Assembly (NCBI RefSeq): GCF_014279975.1
Contig: NZ_CP047936.1
Span: forward strand, 1,674,001-1,738,000
Direction of reading: 5' to 3'
Origin: Synechococcus sp. BIOS-U3-1
GTDB taxonomy: Bacteria; Cyanobacteriota; Cyanobacteriia; PCC-6307; Cyanobiaceae
Length of the DNA: 64,000 bases
Below the pieces are notes generated by a model, which was given only the letters and a program-made list of their open reading frames with translations, had not been told where the DNA came from and searched no databases. The number at the start of each line of letters is the position of its first letter. Positions within the stretch are counted from its first letter, which is position 1. The translations under genes were made by a program, and so were the position numbers. Below, in pieces: positions 18,457 to 26,320 of the stretch.

Positions 18457-18771
18457 TCAATAACGGAAGTGTTTGACTACTTCCATCTTTCCTCTAGCAC
18501 CATCTCTATCTCTACAAGTCATATCTACTGCTGCCTTATTTTTACAAACTAACCATTGCTTTTCAGCTTCATCTATGTCACAGTGCCTGGCAACTACTAA
18601 TGCTTCAATTATAAAACCGTCTTTATTGCTTAACCTTGACTTTTGATGAATGCCATTATTTGCTTTGATCTGCTCTAGTGTCGTGTAGGGGTAAGTTTTG
18701 GTGATAACTTCTCTGCTGTTGTTAGTGCTTCCATCGCGAAGTGTGTAAAAAGTTTCGTGCTTGTATCTCAA
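18457..18771 (-). CDS. Hypothetical protein ending VVKHFRY, TTG start
   Basis: 104 residues, probable TTG start at 18771-18769 overlapping the TGA of the upstream secreted-protein gene (TTGA). The C-terminus EVVKHFRY is shared with the frameshifted gene at 20229-20544, marking a common 3' module although the rest differs. It has four Cys (ARHCD, LVCKN, MTCRD) but no signal peptide of its own. Function unknown. Confidence 0.55.
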   Translation of the reverse strand: MRYKHETFYTLRDGSTNNSREVITKTYPYTTLEQIKANNGIHQKSRLSNKDGFIIEALVVARHCDIDEAEKQWLVCKNKAAVDMTCRDRDGARGKMEVVKHFRY

Positions 18772-19304
18772 AAAGGGTGATTCTTACAGAAACCATTAAT
18801 TACAAAGGTATATAAAATTCCAGGGTATTCAGCTGTTCCCCCGTCAGTACTGTCAATGATTTCTGTATAAACAGAGGACAAAGAGCCCCTATCAATAAAA
18901 ATACTATATTCCTGGAATGTATTATTGCCATTCCTTTGATATGTATCCCCAAGAACCGGACGTCTTTTTCTGACTAACTTAATTTGGTTTCTTGTTTCTT
19001 CAAAGGAATAAAAGATAGTCTCTGAAGCGCGGTCTACAATAGCTTCCTTTGTATCTGGGTTGAACTCAATGGTGTATGGGTCATCCTCTCCAAACATGTT
19101 TTGCGATTCACAATCATCATTGAAATAATCTTCTGGCTCACATATTGGTCTCTCAACCCTTTTTTTTCCGAAGTACTCCATTAACTCATTGGCTTCATAG
19201 ATGGCCAATCCATCATTTTCATGGCACAACAGCCTTACAGGTAGAGATAATGCAGGAGATGCTGAGAGGACCAGAGCACCAAGGAGGATTGATAATCTCT
19301 TCAT
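18768..19304 (-). CDS. Secreted protein of the island cassette (178 aa)
   Basis: Signal peptide MKRLSILLGALVLSASPALS, then a mature region with Cys pairs (LLCHEND, ICEPEDYFNDDCES, GFCKNHPF). The signal peptide is nearly the same as in the genes at 20981 and 54220, but the mature domains are unrelated. Likely first gene of a three-gene unit running to 18211. Function unknown. Confidence 0.65.
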   Translation of the reverse strand: MKRLSILLGALVLSASPALSLPVRLLCHENDGLAIYEANELMEYFGKKRVERPICEPEDYFNDDCESQNMFGEDDPYTIEFNPDTKEAIVDRASETIFYSFEETRNQIKLVRKRRPVLGDTYQRNGNNTFQEYSIFIDRGSLSSVYTEIIDSTDGGTAEYPGILYTFVINGFCKNHPF

Positions 19305-19414
19305 TAGCTTCTCGTGCGTTGCTTTAATTTAGCTCCTTAGCTTATGAGAGGTGTCTGTGCTCGCTGAGAGCGCGCTGTAAGGCTCTACAAGGCCTCTATG
19401 AAGCACCCTTGTGT

Positions 19415-19804
19415 ATGGCTCGAATCACCTATGCACTAGCTCTAATAAAACGTCTTCTCGCAACACTACTTTCGACTTCTTCTTTGCTGGGCGTTATGCC
19501 TGCTCAAACTCAATTGACTAATCCTTGTTCACCGGAATGCGATGAAGCTGGGTGCAGAACAGCATGCGAAGATTATGGCGCAGGAATTAAAGGGTGCATT
19601 TATCTCAACGTGATTTCAAGGAATTACCCATATGTCACCTTTAAGACAAGCTATGAAAGAGAAATAAGTGAGGCGAATTGTCCGCAGTTCAAACTGAGAA
19701 CTCTTCGCGTAGAGGATGGAATGCCTTCTCGTTGGAAACAGGTGATACCAGGTTCACTTGATTATGCAAAACTTATGCAGGCTTGCACCCTCAAAAAACA
19801 ATAA
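19415..19804 (+). CDS. Secreted Cys-rich protein (129 aa)
   Basis: Start ATG 19415 (MARITYALALIKRLLATLLS) gives a long signal peptide ending near MPAQTQ. The mature part is Cys-dense at the start (NPCSPECDEAGCRTACEDYG, then KGCIYLN) with two more Cys later (EANCPQFK, MQACTLK). An earlier ATG lies two codons upstream. Overlaps the tail of the converging lipoprotein frame. Disulfide-stabilised exported protein; family not recognised. Confidence 0.6.
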   Translation: MARITYALALIKRLLATLLSTSSLLGVMPAQTQLTNPCSPECDEAGCRTACEDYGAGIKGCIYLNVISRNYPYVTFKTSYEREISEANCPQFKLRTLRVEDGMPSRWKQVIPGSLDYAKLMQACTLKKQ

Positions 19805-20222
19805 AAAAGTCTGAAGCCATACAAGAGCGCGCGCTGCAAGGCTCTCTAACAGTCTTCACGGCTGAGTAAGCTACATTTATAAGGCAACTATTAGTGCCTC
19901 CTGTAGGAGCTTGTAGAGGCCTCAGAGATGACTCAATAGCGGAAGTATGAGAGTAAATCTTGGCGTTGTCCCATTCCTTCTTCTCCATCTTTTGACTGCT
20001 TGCCAGCTTCTTCTTGCAGACAAACTGACGCGTCTCCTCCTCACACCATCTTGTACTTTGTTCTGTATATCCTCGAAAAAGGTTGCTTGGTGGATAAACG
20101 CCAATCGTTACACCATCCCTAAGCCACTCATTCTTTGCATTGCTTGCTTCTTCTCTTGAGCCATAGCTATTTGAACAACTGACTAAGGTGAGAAGGATTA
20201 GAGCCGCTGATAGTTTTGTCAT
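19791..20222 (-). CDS. Lipoprotein, C-terminus extended by a likely frameshift
   Basis: Begins like the 18450 copy (MTKLSAALILLTLVSCSNSY). Through residue ~95 it is cassette-like, but the expected ending FRY-stop lies in another frame at 19933-19944 (TTC CGC TAT TGA). A one- or two-base change just before it lets the frame run on for about 45 residues of poor quality. The functional product probably ended near 19933. Confidence 0.6.
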   Translation of the reverse strand: MTKLSAALILLTLVSCSNSYGSREEASNAKNEWLRDGVTIGVYPPSNLFRGYTEQSTRWCEEETRQFVCKKKLASSQKMEKKEWDNAKIYSHTSAIESSLRPLQAPTGGTNSCLINVAYSAVKTVREPCSARSCMASDFFIVF

Positions 20223-20228
20223 AGATGC

Positions 20229-20544
20229 TCAATAACGGAAGTGTTTGACTACATTCCAGTCCTCAGAGTGGCTTTCCGCTCGCGTCCAGGTTCCATTCTC
20301 TATCTTTCTATTCTCTTTACCTAAAACCTGGTTTTCTGCTGTCTCTTCTTCACACGAACGACTAAACACAGGAACTACTCCGTTTTTTTTCAACTTGATA
20401 ACGCAGTTGTGATTTATTTACAAAAGTCGTAGATGCACCTCTACCCTTCCATTCATTACAGGCGCGAACTGCCTGCTCCCTTGATGGATACTTTCCACAA
20501 CCTACTAGTCCTAGTAAAAGAAGGAAGACTGATAATCGGATCAT
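20229..20544 (-). pseudogene. Lipoprotein gene frameshifted at an A8 tract
   Basis: Starts MIRLSVFLLLLGLVGCGKYP (lipobox GLVGC) and reads to a stop near 20362. At the run of eight A on the coding strand (T8 at 20383-20390), shifting frame restores NGVVPVFSRSCEEETAE, continuing to WNVVKHFRY-stop at 20229, the ending used by a neighbour. Either a broken gene, a length-variable tract, or a slippage site. Its ATG overlaps the upstream stop (ATGA). Confidence 0.65.
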
Positions 20545-20981
20545 TGGTTCAAAGCTTTCTCAAATACTGAAGCTTCAACTTCTTTGCACATGCCAGTCAC
20601 CTTGAATGAAACCGAAGAATTATCGTCACGACTGAGAACATTCACAGTCATTTGCCCAGGAGGATCTACTTGCAAAAACATCGACGCGGAAAGAGAAACT
20701 CCATCCACTAACTTTTCATCGTCAACACTATAAACACCATTAACAATTTCCACTTCCTTCCATTCAGCATCATCTTCTGACGTCATGACTCGGCTGTTTA
20801 TCAAGTCAACTTTGCTAAGCAATACATCGGCACCCTCATCGCTCTCTATAACCTTATTTGCCCTAAGATCCTTGCTTATCTTGCTAAACTTAGTATCACA
20901 TTGTAGATAAAGAAAGTCATCAGCTAATGCAGTTGATGCTGAGAGGAATAGAGCGCCTAGGAGGACTGATAATTTCTTCAT
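20541..20981 (-). CDS. Secreted protein of the island cassette (146 aa)
   Basis: Signal peptide MKKLSVLLGALFLSASTALA then DDFLYLQC; the mature part is beta-like with a second Cys late (VTGMCKEVEA). Its leader is nearly identical to those at 19304 and 54220. Ends with an ATGA overlap into the frameshifted lipoprotein gene, so they were translated together. Function unknown. Confidence 0.65.
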   Translation of the reverse strand: MKKLSVLLGALFLSASTALADDFLYLQCDTKFSKISKDLRANKVIESDEGADVLLSKVDLINSRVMTSEDDAEWKEVEIVNGVYSVDDEKLVDGVSLSASMFLQVDPPGQMTVNVLSRDDNSSVSFKVTGMCKEVEASVFEKALNQ

Positions 20982-20995
20982 TGGTTGAGCGTCTA

Positions 20996-21334
20996 TTAAT
21001 TCAAGTAAGGTCTAATTAAGCGCTGTGCCTCATCTTCTGAAAGACTCATCTTATTGCAATCAGAGTTCAAATAAGGGAGTATTACTTGCACAGCTTTCGA
21101 TGCTTTATCAGATGACGATGCCCATGAATAAGCAGCATTGAGTTCTGGATACACGCTTAACATATAATTCATTACTTCTTTTGCTTCCTCTTCTGTCATT
21201 TTTCCCTTCCTTACAAAGCAGTCTGTACCTGCTAAAGCTCCTACCACTGTTGATCTATTAAGGAACCGTGTGTCATCTGCTTTAACTGGTAAAGCCGACA
21301 CCATTAGTGCTGTTAGGAGTAAAAGAGCTTTCAT
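20996..21334 (-). CDS. Small secreted protein (112 aa)
   Basis: Signal peptide MKALLLLTALMVSALPVKA, then DDTRFLNRS and a helical mature part with two Cys (GTDCFVRKG, NSDCNKM) and acidic helices (EEEAKEVMNYMLSV). First gene of the leftward unit 21334 to 20229; divergent from the Gly-rich gene at 21445 across 110 bp. Function unknown. Confidence 0.65.
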   Translation of the reverse strand: MKALLLLTALMVSALPVKADDTRFLNRSTVVGALAGTDCFVRKGKMTEEEAKEVMNYMLSVYPELNAAYSWASSSDKASKAVQVILPYLNSDCNKMSLSEDEAQRLIRPYLN

Positions 21335-21444
21335 TAAAAGTGAATCTTTTCACAACCGTAGCAATACTGATTAGAAATGACAAAAATTAGTCACTAGCAC
21401 AATACCTTGCTACCCTGTTTCTATCAACTACGGCTGAAGCAATA

Positions 21445-22161
21445 ATGACTGAAACAAATACTGAGCACGATAGAGGCATTATTTCTACAAGTGGTGATAA
21501 CTCATTTGTACTACTACTTCAAACAATTGGCGGTGGTGGTAGTTGGCGATCCCAAATCCAAAACCAAATCCAAATCCAAATATCTGATCTTGTTACTAAT
21601 GGCAATGGTGGAAGCGTTGATGTTGACGGTGCTGGTGCTCAAGACGGGATGATTGCTACAAGTGGTGCTGGATCAAAGTCAGTGGTACTTCAAACAGTTG
21701 GCGGTGGTGGTGGGTTTGCTTCTGCGACTGACTCTGTTACTGGTCAGGACATACAAACCGAGTTGACTCAACAACTTCAATCCTTACTCAACGGCTCAAG
21801 TTTTATTGGTGCTATTACTTCTGACGGTAATGATCAAGCGATTGAAGAACTAATAGGAGACATTCAATCCTCCGGTTTTGTTCTAACGTCGGTCACAGGC
21901 AAATCTATTCAAATTTCAGCAGATCCAAGCTCAACTTTAATCCAAGAAGGTATCACTGATGAATTTAATTTTATTCCTTCAGTTCTTGATGGTGGTCAGT
22001 CCTGGTTTAGCTTTCCTGTAGAACCTGGTGGACCTATATCTGAAAATCTTACTGAATATGTTGATCAGGTCGCATTTGTAAGTATTGAAGGTGGTATTGA
22101 AGCTAAGGCTGAAGAGGGTTACAACTTGATGCTCCTTTTTGGAAATCTAGTTCCTCAATAA
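21445..22161 (+). CDS. Protein with IGGGGG repeats (238 aa)
   Basis: Starts MTETNTEHDRG. Two repeats of the form ISTSGDNSFVLLLQTIGGGG and IATSGAGSKSVVLQTVGGGG are separated by Gln/Asp-rich sequence. This TSG-x-x-S-x-x-VLxQTIGGGGG motif is typical of repeats in large beta-helix adhesins, where many copies occur; here there are only two, so it may be a reduced relative. The 3' half is acidic and non-repetitive. A remnant of the same gene lies at 54293. Confidence 0.6.
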   Translation: MTETNTEHDRGIISTSGDNSFVLLLQTIGGGGSWRSQIQNQIQIQISDLVTNGNGGSVDVDGAGAQDGMIATSGAGSKSVVLQTVGGGGGFASATDSVTGQDIQTELTQQLQSLLNGSSFIGAITSDGNDQAIEELIGDIQSSGFVLTSVTGKSIQISADPSSTLIQEGITDEFNFIPSVLDGGQSWFSFPVEPGGPISENLTEYVDQVAFVSIEGGIEAKAEEGYNLMLLFGNLVPQ

Positions 22162-22181
22162 ATCACAAAAATTAGTCAGAC

Positions 22182-22324
22182 TTATCCGCACCTTATACAG
22201 GTAGAAGAGGAACTAGGCGTATGCTGCAGTAAATAAAGGGAAAAGCAATAAGCAGTTTATACAAGGAGAACCAATCCGCAGTGTATACAGGGGGAACCAA
22301 TAAGCACCGTATACAGAGAAAAAC
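22182..22324 (+). repeat. Iteron-like direct repeats
   Basis: Three head-to-tail 26-bp units start at 22247, 22273 and 22299 (consensus AATAAGCAGTGTATACAGGG then GAACC), plus a related unit near 22182 (TTATCCGCACCTTATACAGG). The exact 26-bp period and a gene for a probable DNA-binding protein 90 bp downstream suggest an operator or plasmid-type replication origin. Confidence 0.65.
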
Positions 22325-22415
22325 TGAGTCAAGGAAAAGACTTAAACACCCATAGGACTACGTACTCATCATCATCAAAGTGTTCCATATAGAACACAAG
22401 TATATATCTAAACTA

Positions 22416-22877
22416 ATGACAGTAATTCTGAAAGACATAGTGCCTCCAATAATCGAGGTGTCAAAGCTGGGATATGCAGCAGTCGTTGTTTACAGTCTTT
22501 TATTCCAATCTGCTTTTCAAGACAGGCGGTATGAAAAAGGTAAATATGAGTATCGGCGTGATTGTGGAGGAACTACGACATGGTCACACAAAGCGCTGGC
22601 TGACACGCTTGGAATGGGCAAGAAGAAGGTTCTTGAGTCAGTTGATGCACTACTAGACAATGCATTTATTCAACTGGTTGGACTGATTCCATCATCGAAA
22701 TGAAGTATGAATAGAGTCTATCGCGTTACGCATCCCATAATGCTTGAAACGGTCCGTGCCGTTATTCCGATGATGCCTTATCCACCGTCGGTTGCAGCCA
22801 AAAAACTGACAAAGGGTGGTGGTTCAAGTACTGAAGAGATTGTCTCCAATGGCGACTATGGACGAGAGGTTGTCTAA
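22416..22877 (+). pseudogene. Winged-helix-like protein gene split by in-frame TGA
   Basis: The first part (MTVILKDIVPPIIEVSKLGY onward) contains a helix-turn-helix-like stretch TTTWSHKALADTLGMGKKKV and a wing-like LDNAFIQLVGLIPSSK. TGA at 22701 interrupts, yet the same frame resumes with SMNRVYRVTHPIMLETVRAV and runs to 22877. Together this fits a replication-initiator or regulator fold of about 153 residues. Either a nonsense mutation or two cistrons (an ATG lies at 22707). Confidence 0.55.
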
Positions 22878-23370
22878 TGACTTATCTATTCAAGACATGA
22901 TCGACGTCACTGCATGACATCTGATTGCCAGCTGTAATTTGAAGTCAATGACGCTGGTAAAGAGCTGACAACAAAGCGATGACATTGTATCTATACAAAG
23001 TCCGTTCTCAGTAAAGCAAGCACGCGAAGCGTGGGAGCTTTCTGTACTGACACAAACAGCACCTAAATCATTTTTTACTTATGTCTAGGTGAACGAATGA
23101 ACGAGCGAGCGAGCGAATGAGTAAACAGACATCTTGAATGAACCAACCATTTATCTATATCTTGGTGAATGACTGAACGTACGAGCAAAGCGAATACGTG
23201 AAGGAGTAATTAATACCAACTTCAGCTATGACAGTAACGAAGGGATAGACAAGGGTAACTGCAAGTTGAAGTACATCACTGCATTGTTATTGGTACGCCC
23301 ACTAAGCGTGCAATAAACAAACCATCATCATTCGGTGACTGGGATACATTTAAAATACCTGACTATTTAT
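22878..23370. other. Gene-free AT-rich stretch with degenerate short repeats
   Basis: No credible gene. Two loosely similar segments near 23080-23130 and 23150-23205 both pair an AT-rich lead with GGTGAA-GAATGAACG-type tetranucleotide steps (GAACGAGCGAGCGAGCGAAT). They look like decayed simple-sequence DNA at the right edge of the island. Confidence 0.4.
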
Positions 23371-23440
23371 CTGATCTGATCTGATCTGATCTGATCTGAT
23401 CTGATCTGATCTGATCTGATCTGATCTGATCTGATCTGAT
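23371..23440. repeat. Pentanucleotide microsatellite (CTGAT)14
   Basis: Fourteen perfect CTGAT units, ending 18 bp before the ATG of the DUF3104-like gene. On the plus strand every frame meets TGA inside the array, so it is not coding in that direction. A unit of five cannot preserve frame or promoter spacing when copy number changes. Confidence 0.95.
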
Positions 23441-23458
23441 CTAATCGAAGTCTTAGCC

Positions 23459-23851
23459 ATGGTCAGCAGCAGTGACACCCTTACTCCGGGCACCATCCGG
23501 CCTGGTCCTTCTAAAAGGAGCTGGGCAGGCCCTCCCATTTGGGGCTACTACAGGCGTCCTAGTTTTGTGGGCATGTCGGTTGATCACGGGGTTTACAACT
23601 CGCCCGAGTCAGAGAGGCCGTTGTTCCTGGACGTGGCCACAGGGATGACGGTCATCGTCAAACACGACCTTCAGACCGGAGAGAAGGCCGAGAAGGATTG
23701 GTGGATGGGGCAGGTGATCCACTGCGGTGGAGCTGCACGAGACCCGAACATCCACAACCTGTTCCAGATCGCCGATGTGGATTCAGGCGTGATCCGCTGG
23801 GTCAACGCTGATCTGGTGATGCACATTTTGCCGAGGGAGCCAGGGCAATAA
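23459..23851 (+). CDS. DUF3104-like small protein, intact copy (130 aa)
   Basis: The core VDHGVYNSPESERPLFLDVA, TGMTVIVKHDLQTGEK, WWMGQVIHCGGAARDP and LFQIADVDSGVIRWVNADLV fits what I recall of the picocyanobacterial family DUF3104; that name is from memory. The first 35 residues (MVSSSDTLTPGTIRP) differ in style and may be non-native or untranslated. It lies 18 bp after a (CTGAT)14 array. Three broken copies lie elsewhere in the window. Function unknown; possibly SH3-like. Confidence 0.65.
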   Translation: MVSSSDTLTPGTIRPGPSKRSWAGPPIWGYYRRPSFVGMSVDHGVYNSPESERPLFLDVATGMTVIVKHDLQTGEKAEKDWWMGQVIHCGGAARDPNIHNLFQIADVDSGVIRWVNADLVMHILPREPGQ

Positions 23852-23873
23852 AAAACCCCGCACTTGGCGGGGC
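23849..23873 (-). terminator. Terminator of the 601-residue protein gene
   Basis: Minus strand: CCCCGC-CAAGT-GCGGGG followed by TTTTTTATTGCCC. It sits between two convergent genes, with its T-tract on the minus strand. Near-identical to the hairpin at 5265-5287. Confidence 0.8.
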
Positions 23874-23900
23874 GTATTACTGGCACTGCATCAACTTAAT

Positions 23901-25706
23901 TTAGGCAAGCACTTCATCGTGCTGAGCATGGAATTGGTCTTGATGATGTGGCTTGGTTGGATCAGATTGATGTAATCCATTGAAGATAGGTGCCGTAGCT
24001 GGCTGATCAGTCAGGAGTGGTGTGGCTACATCTGCTTGAAAAGGGAGAATGACTTCGGGGTTAGTGATGAAATCTGTATCGAAGATAGGTGCCGTAGCTG
24101 GCTGATCAGTCAGAAGTGGTGTGGCTACATCTGCTTGAAAAGGGAGAATGACTTCGGGGTTAGTGATGAAATCTGTATCGAAGATGTCACCAGATACACC
24201 CCCGAAGCCTGCTTCCATAGTCCTGCCGGCGTTGTCGATAGTCCCGATGACCTCAGCTGTTTCGCCAGTCAAGGAATCAACAGGATTGTTCTTCTGCAGG
24301 TACTGATTGAGTATGACATCAACGAGGTTGTCGAATTCGCTCCCACGGGTTGCAAAGATCTCCAGTGCCTTGATATACGAGCTGGTGTCTGCTCCAACCG
24401 TGAATCCTGCTTGTTCTGCGTTAACGCTGAGTGAGCGGGCACGGTTGGCAGCCTGCTTGAATTCGCCGGCATAAATGTCTTCAATGAAGGCCTTGGCGTC
24501 TTCCCTCACACTCTGACCGCTGCCAAGGTCAGAAAGAGGAGCGATCGATTTCTCTGCCAGAGCAACAACTGATTTGGAGCTTGGAAGCGCAAGATCCTCC
24601 CAGTAAGCCGATCCCTTCTCGGCCATCCTGGTGAGCACATTCGGCACAACTGCGGAGCGGATCAACAGCTTCTCTGTGGCTGTTTTGAGATCGCCGGCCA
24701 TCAGAGCATCAAAGCCGCCGTTGAATTGATCCTTGATGTCAGTGAGGCCAGTGCTGTCGCTGAGATCTCGAACCTTGGAGTAATAGCCATTAGTGCGCGA
24801 ATTCAGCACTGCATCTGTGATGCCAGTGAGTGCCTTGCCTTTTGGTGCCCCGAAGGAAGCCTCATGACCAAAAGCACCGTGGGTGTCGCCTTTTGCTTGA
24901 TCCACAGCGTTGGCAACAGTGTTGGTGAGAGGGGTGACGGCAAGCGCATGCTGAACGCCCTCGCCGATGTTTCCTTTTTGGAAACTGCGGATTGCAGCGC
25001 CCTGTCGTTCCTTCATGTTGGTCAGGCCAGTGCTGTCAATCAGCTCTCGTGCGAGCGTGAATCCGCCATACGTGATGCTGTTGATGGCGTTATCGATTGA
25101 TTGAGAGACGACTTCTGGCTCGTTCTGTAGCTGTTCTTTGACGACACCAATTTCGCGGGCCTGCTTTGGATCGGTCTGGGCCACTACCGCCTGAACAACG
25201 GCAGTTGTGCCATCAACCACCGAGGTTTCGCCGGAAGCTATAGCAGAACCCTCTTTGACAGCAGTGGCGATTGGGCTGTTGGCACCCGCTACGGTCTTGA
25301 CAACGGTATTGACCCCTTCCTCGATGGGGGTTTCACCGGAAATCACATTGACGGTGGTGTCGATCGCCTCACCGATGCTGGTTTTTTTAGCGGCATCGAG
25401 AAGTGCATCGCCGACATCCTTGCCATTGGCGATATCAACGACACCTTCCACAACGCGCCCAATGGAAGTGTTCTTAGCTGATTCAACAAGATCAGTGCCG
25501 TACTCCTCCCAGTTTTTTTCACCGGTCGCGACTTTGACAAGACCGGTGACACTTTTGACAACAGGAGATTCGGTGACGGTTTCAACAACGGCATTGAAAG
25601 CTTCTTCTGGAGTTTTTTGACCTCCAATGACTTCAACGGTGGAAGTAACGGTTTTGACTGCGACATCAACAACGGAGACAGCAGCAACAAAGAGTTGAGC
25701 AAACAT
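23901..25706 (-). CDS. 601-residue helical repeat protein
   Basis: Opens MFAQLFVAAVSVVDVAVKTV. Residues up to about 190 are degenerate ~40-residue repeats combining Val/Thr-rich helices with G-(E/K)-(T/N/D) turns (VIGGQKTPEEAFNAVVETV, VISGETPIEEGVNTVVKTV). Later segments repeat 'STGLTxxKDQ'-type motifs. The C-terminus holds a 33-residue unit twice in a row (IFDTDFITNPEVILPF onward), encoded by near-identical 99-bp repeats at 23982 and 24081. No classical signal peptide. Possibly a surface or membrane-active protein; family not recognised. Confidence 0.65.
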   Translation of the reverse strand: MFAQLFVAAVSVVDVAVKTVTSTVEVIGGQKTPEEAFNAVVETVTESPVVKSVTGLVKVATGEKNWEEYGTDLVESAKNTSIGRVVEGVVDIANGKDVGDALLDAAKKTSIGEAIDTTVNVISGETPIEEGVNTVVKTVAGANSPIATAVKEGSAIASGETSVVDGTTAVVQAVVAQTDPKQAREIGVVKEQLQNEPEVVSQSIDNAINSITYGGFTLARELIDSTGLTNMKERQGAAIRSFQKGNIGEGVQHALAVTPLTNTVANAVDQAKGDTHGAFGHEASFGAPKGKALTGITDAVLNSRTNGYYSKVRDLSDSTGLTDIKDQFNGGFDALMAGDLKTATEKLLIRSAVVPNVLTRMAEKGSAYWEDLALPSSKSVVALAEKSIAPLSDLGSGQSVREDAKAFIEDIYAGEFKQAANRARSLSVNAEQAGFTVGADTSSYIKALEIFATRGSEFDNLVDVILNQYLQKNNPVDSLTGETAEVIGTIDNAGRTMEAGFGGVSGDIFDTDFITNPEVILPFQADVATPLLTDQPATAPIFDTDFITNPEVILPFQADVATPLLTDQPATAPIFNGLHQSDPTKPHHQDQFHAQHDEVLA

Positions 25707-25734
25707 AATGAAATCAAGAAAGTAACTTGGGGTT

Positions 25735-25749
25735 GGGGGTGATGCCCCC
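25735..25749 (-). promoter_or_regulatory. G5/C5 leader hairpin, 601-residue gene
   Basis: GGGGG-TGATG-CCCCC about 30 bp upstream of the start codon. Equivalent 15-nt hairpins precede the two peptide genes (26150-26164 and 26541-26555), each with a different loop. Confidence 0.55.
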
Positions 25750-25776
25750 TCGACTCCTTCAAGATCACAGCCCCTC

Positions 25777-25838
25777 TGGTGAACCCCACTACAGAGCTCT
25801 GGTGAAGCACTGGAATAGTTCTGGTGAGCTTCTGGTGA
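25777..25838 (-). promoter_or_regulatory. Phased TGGTGA array, copy 1
   Basis: TGGTGA (usually TCTGGTGA, plus-strand reading) occurs at 25777, 25800, 25822 and 25833: spacing 23, 22, 11 bp, that is multiples of about one helical turn. The identical spacing is found at 26583-26644 upstream of a peptide gene. Looks like a binding array for a regulator contacting one face of the DNA. Confidence 0.6.
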
Positions 25839-25886
25839 ACCGCTCAGATCTCAGTAAGAGAGTGGATTCGAGTCACCACAGCCATG

Positions 25887-25909
25887 AAAAAACCCCGCTC
25901 GTGGCGGGG
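25887..25909 (-). terminator. Terminator of GG-leader peptide gene 1
   Basis: Minus strand CCCCGC-CACGA-GCGGGG then TTTTTT, 29 bp after the stop. Confidence 0.85.
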
Positions 25910-25937
25910 CGTCATGTTTTAGTTGCTTGTCTTTGAC

Positions 25938-26132
25938 TCAGATGTCGTCACCGCCTGGATTTGCACTACTGCCGAGTCGGAACTCTGGATGAACAATGCT
26001 CTTGCCTCCACCAAAGATGTCCTTGATGTCTTTCCAGGTGAAGCGATCAGTGCAAATTTCCCCATTAGGACCCGCCACTACTCCACCAGAAATAGTGGTG
26101 AGTTGATCAAGAGTGAGTTCGTTGTTGGTCAT
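25938..26132 (-). CDS. Double-glycine-leader peptide 1 (64 aa), bacteriocin/RiPP-like
   Basis: MTNNELTLDQLTTISGG is a typical bacteriocin-type leader (ELTxDQL-x-x-ISGG) cut after GG by a C39-peptidase ABC exporter. The predicted mature part starts VVAGPNGEICTDRF, is 47 residues long, has one Cys and ends ANPGGDDI. Precursor length equals that of peptide 2. No exporter or modifying enzyme is adjacent. Start ATG at 26132; upstream codons are leader RNA. Confidence 0.7.
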   Translation of the reverse strand: MTNNELTLDQLTTISGGVVAGPNGEICTDRFTWKDIKDIFGGGKSIVHPEFRLGSSANPGGDDI

Positions 26133-26149
26133 GGGTTTGAGGTTGTTGT

Positions 26150-26164
26150 GGGGGTGTTTCCCCC
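26150..26164 (-). promoter_or_regulatory. G5/C5 leader hairpin, peptide gene 1
   Basis: GGGGG-TGTTT-CCCCC (plus-strand reading) 17 bp upstream of the start codon; matches the hairpins at 25735 and 26541 in stem and position. Confidence 0.55.
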
Positions 26165-26254
26165 TGATGAACACACCATCTCTCGAATCAATGGCTTGAG
26201 TTATGACCACCATCAAGCAGTGCTGTGATTTTGCTCACAGGTGCTGAAAGGCAA

Positions 26255-26278
26255 TAAAAAACCCCGCTCGTGGCGGGG
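26255..26278 (-). terminator. Terminator of GG-leader peptide gene 2
   Basis: Minus strand CCCCGC-CACGA-GCGGGG followed by TTTTTTATTGCC; same hairpin as at 25887-25909. Confidence 0.85.
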
Positions 26279-26320
26279 CTGGTGATCAGAATGTGAATGA
26301 GGCGATTGGTTGCGCAGGAG

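Noticed and set aside
23371..23440. CTGAT array as a CRISPR or as coding repeats (SDQIR on the minus strand)
   Set aside because: No spacers, five-base units, and the minus frame has no ribosome site or domain; it is a simple microsatellite.
25860..25885. tRNA-like T-loop (GATTCGAGTC)
   Set aside because: The flanking bases do not form the T-stem and no acceptor or anticodon arms can be drawn. No tRNA or rRNA was found in the window.
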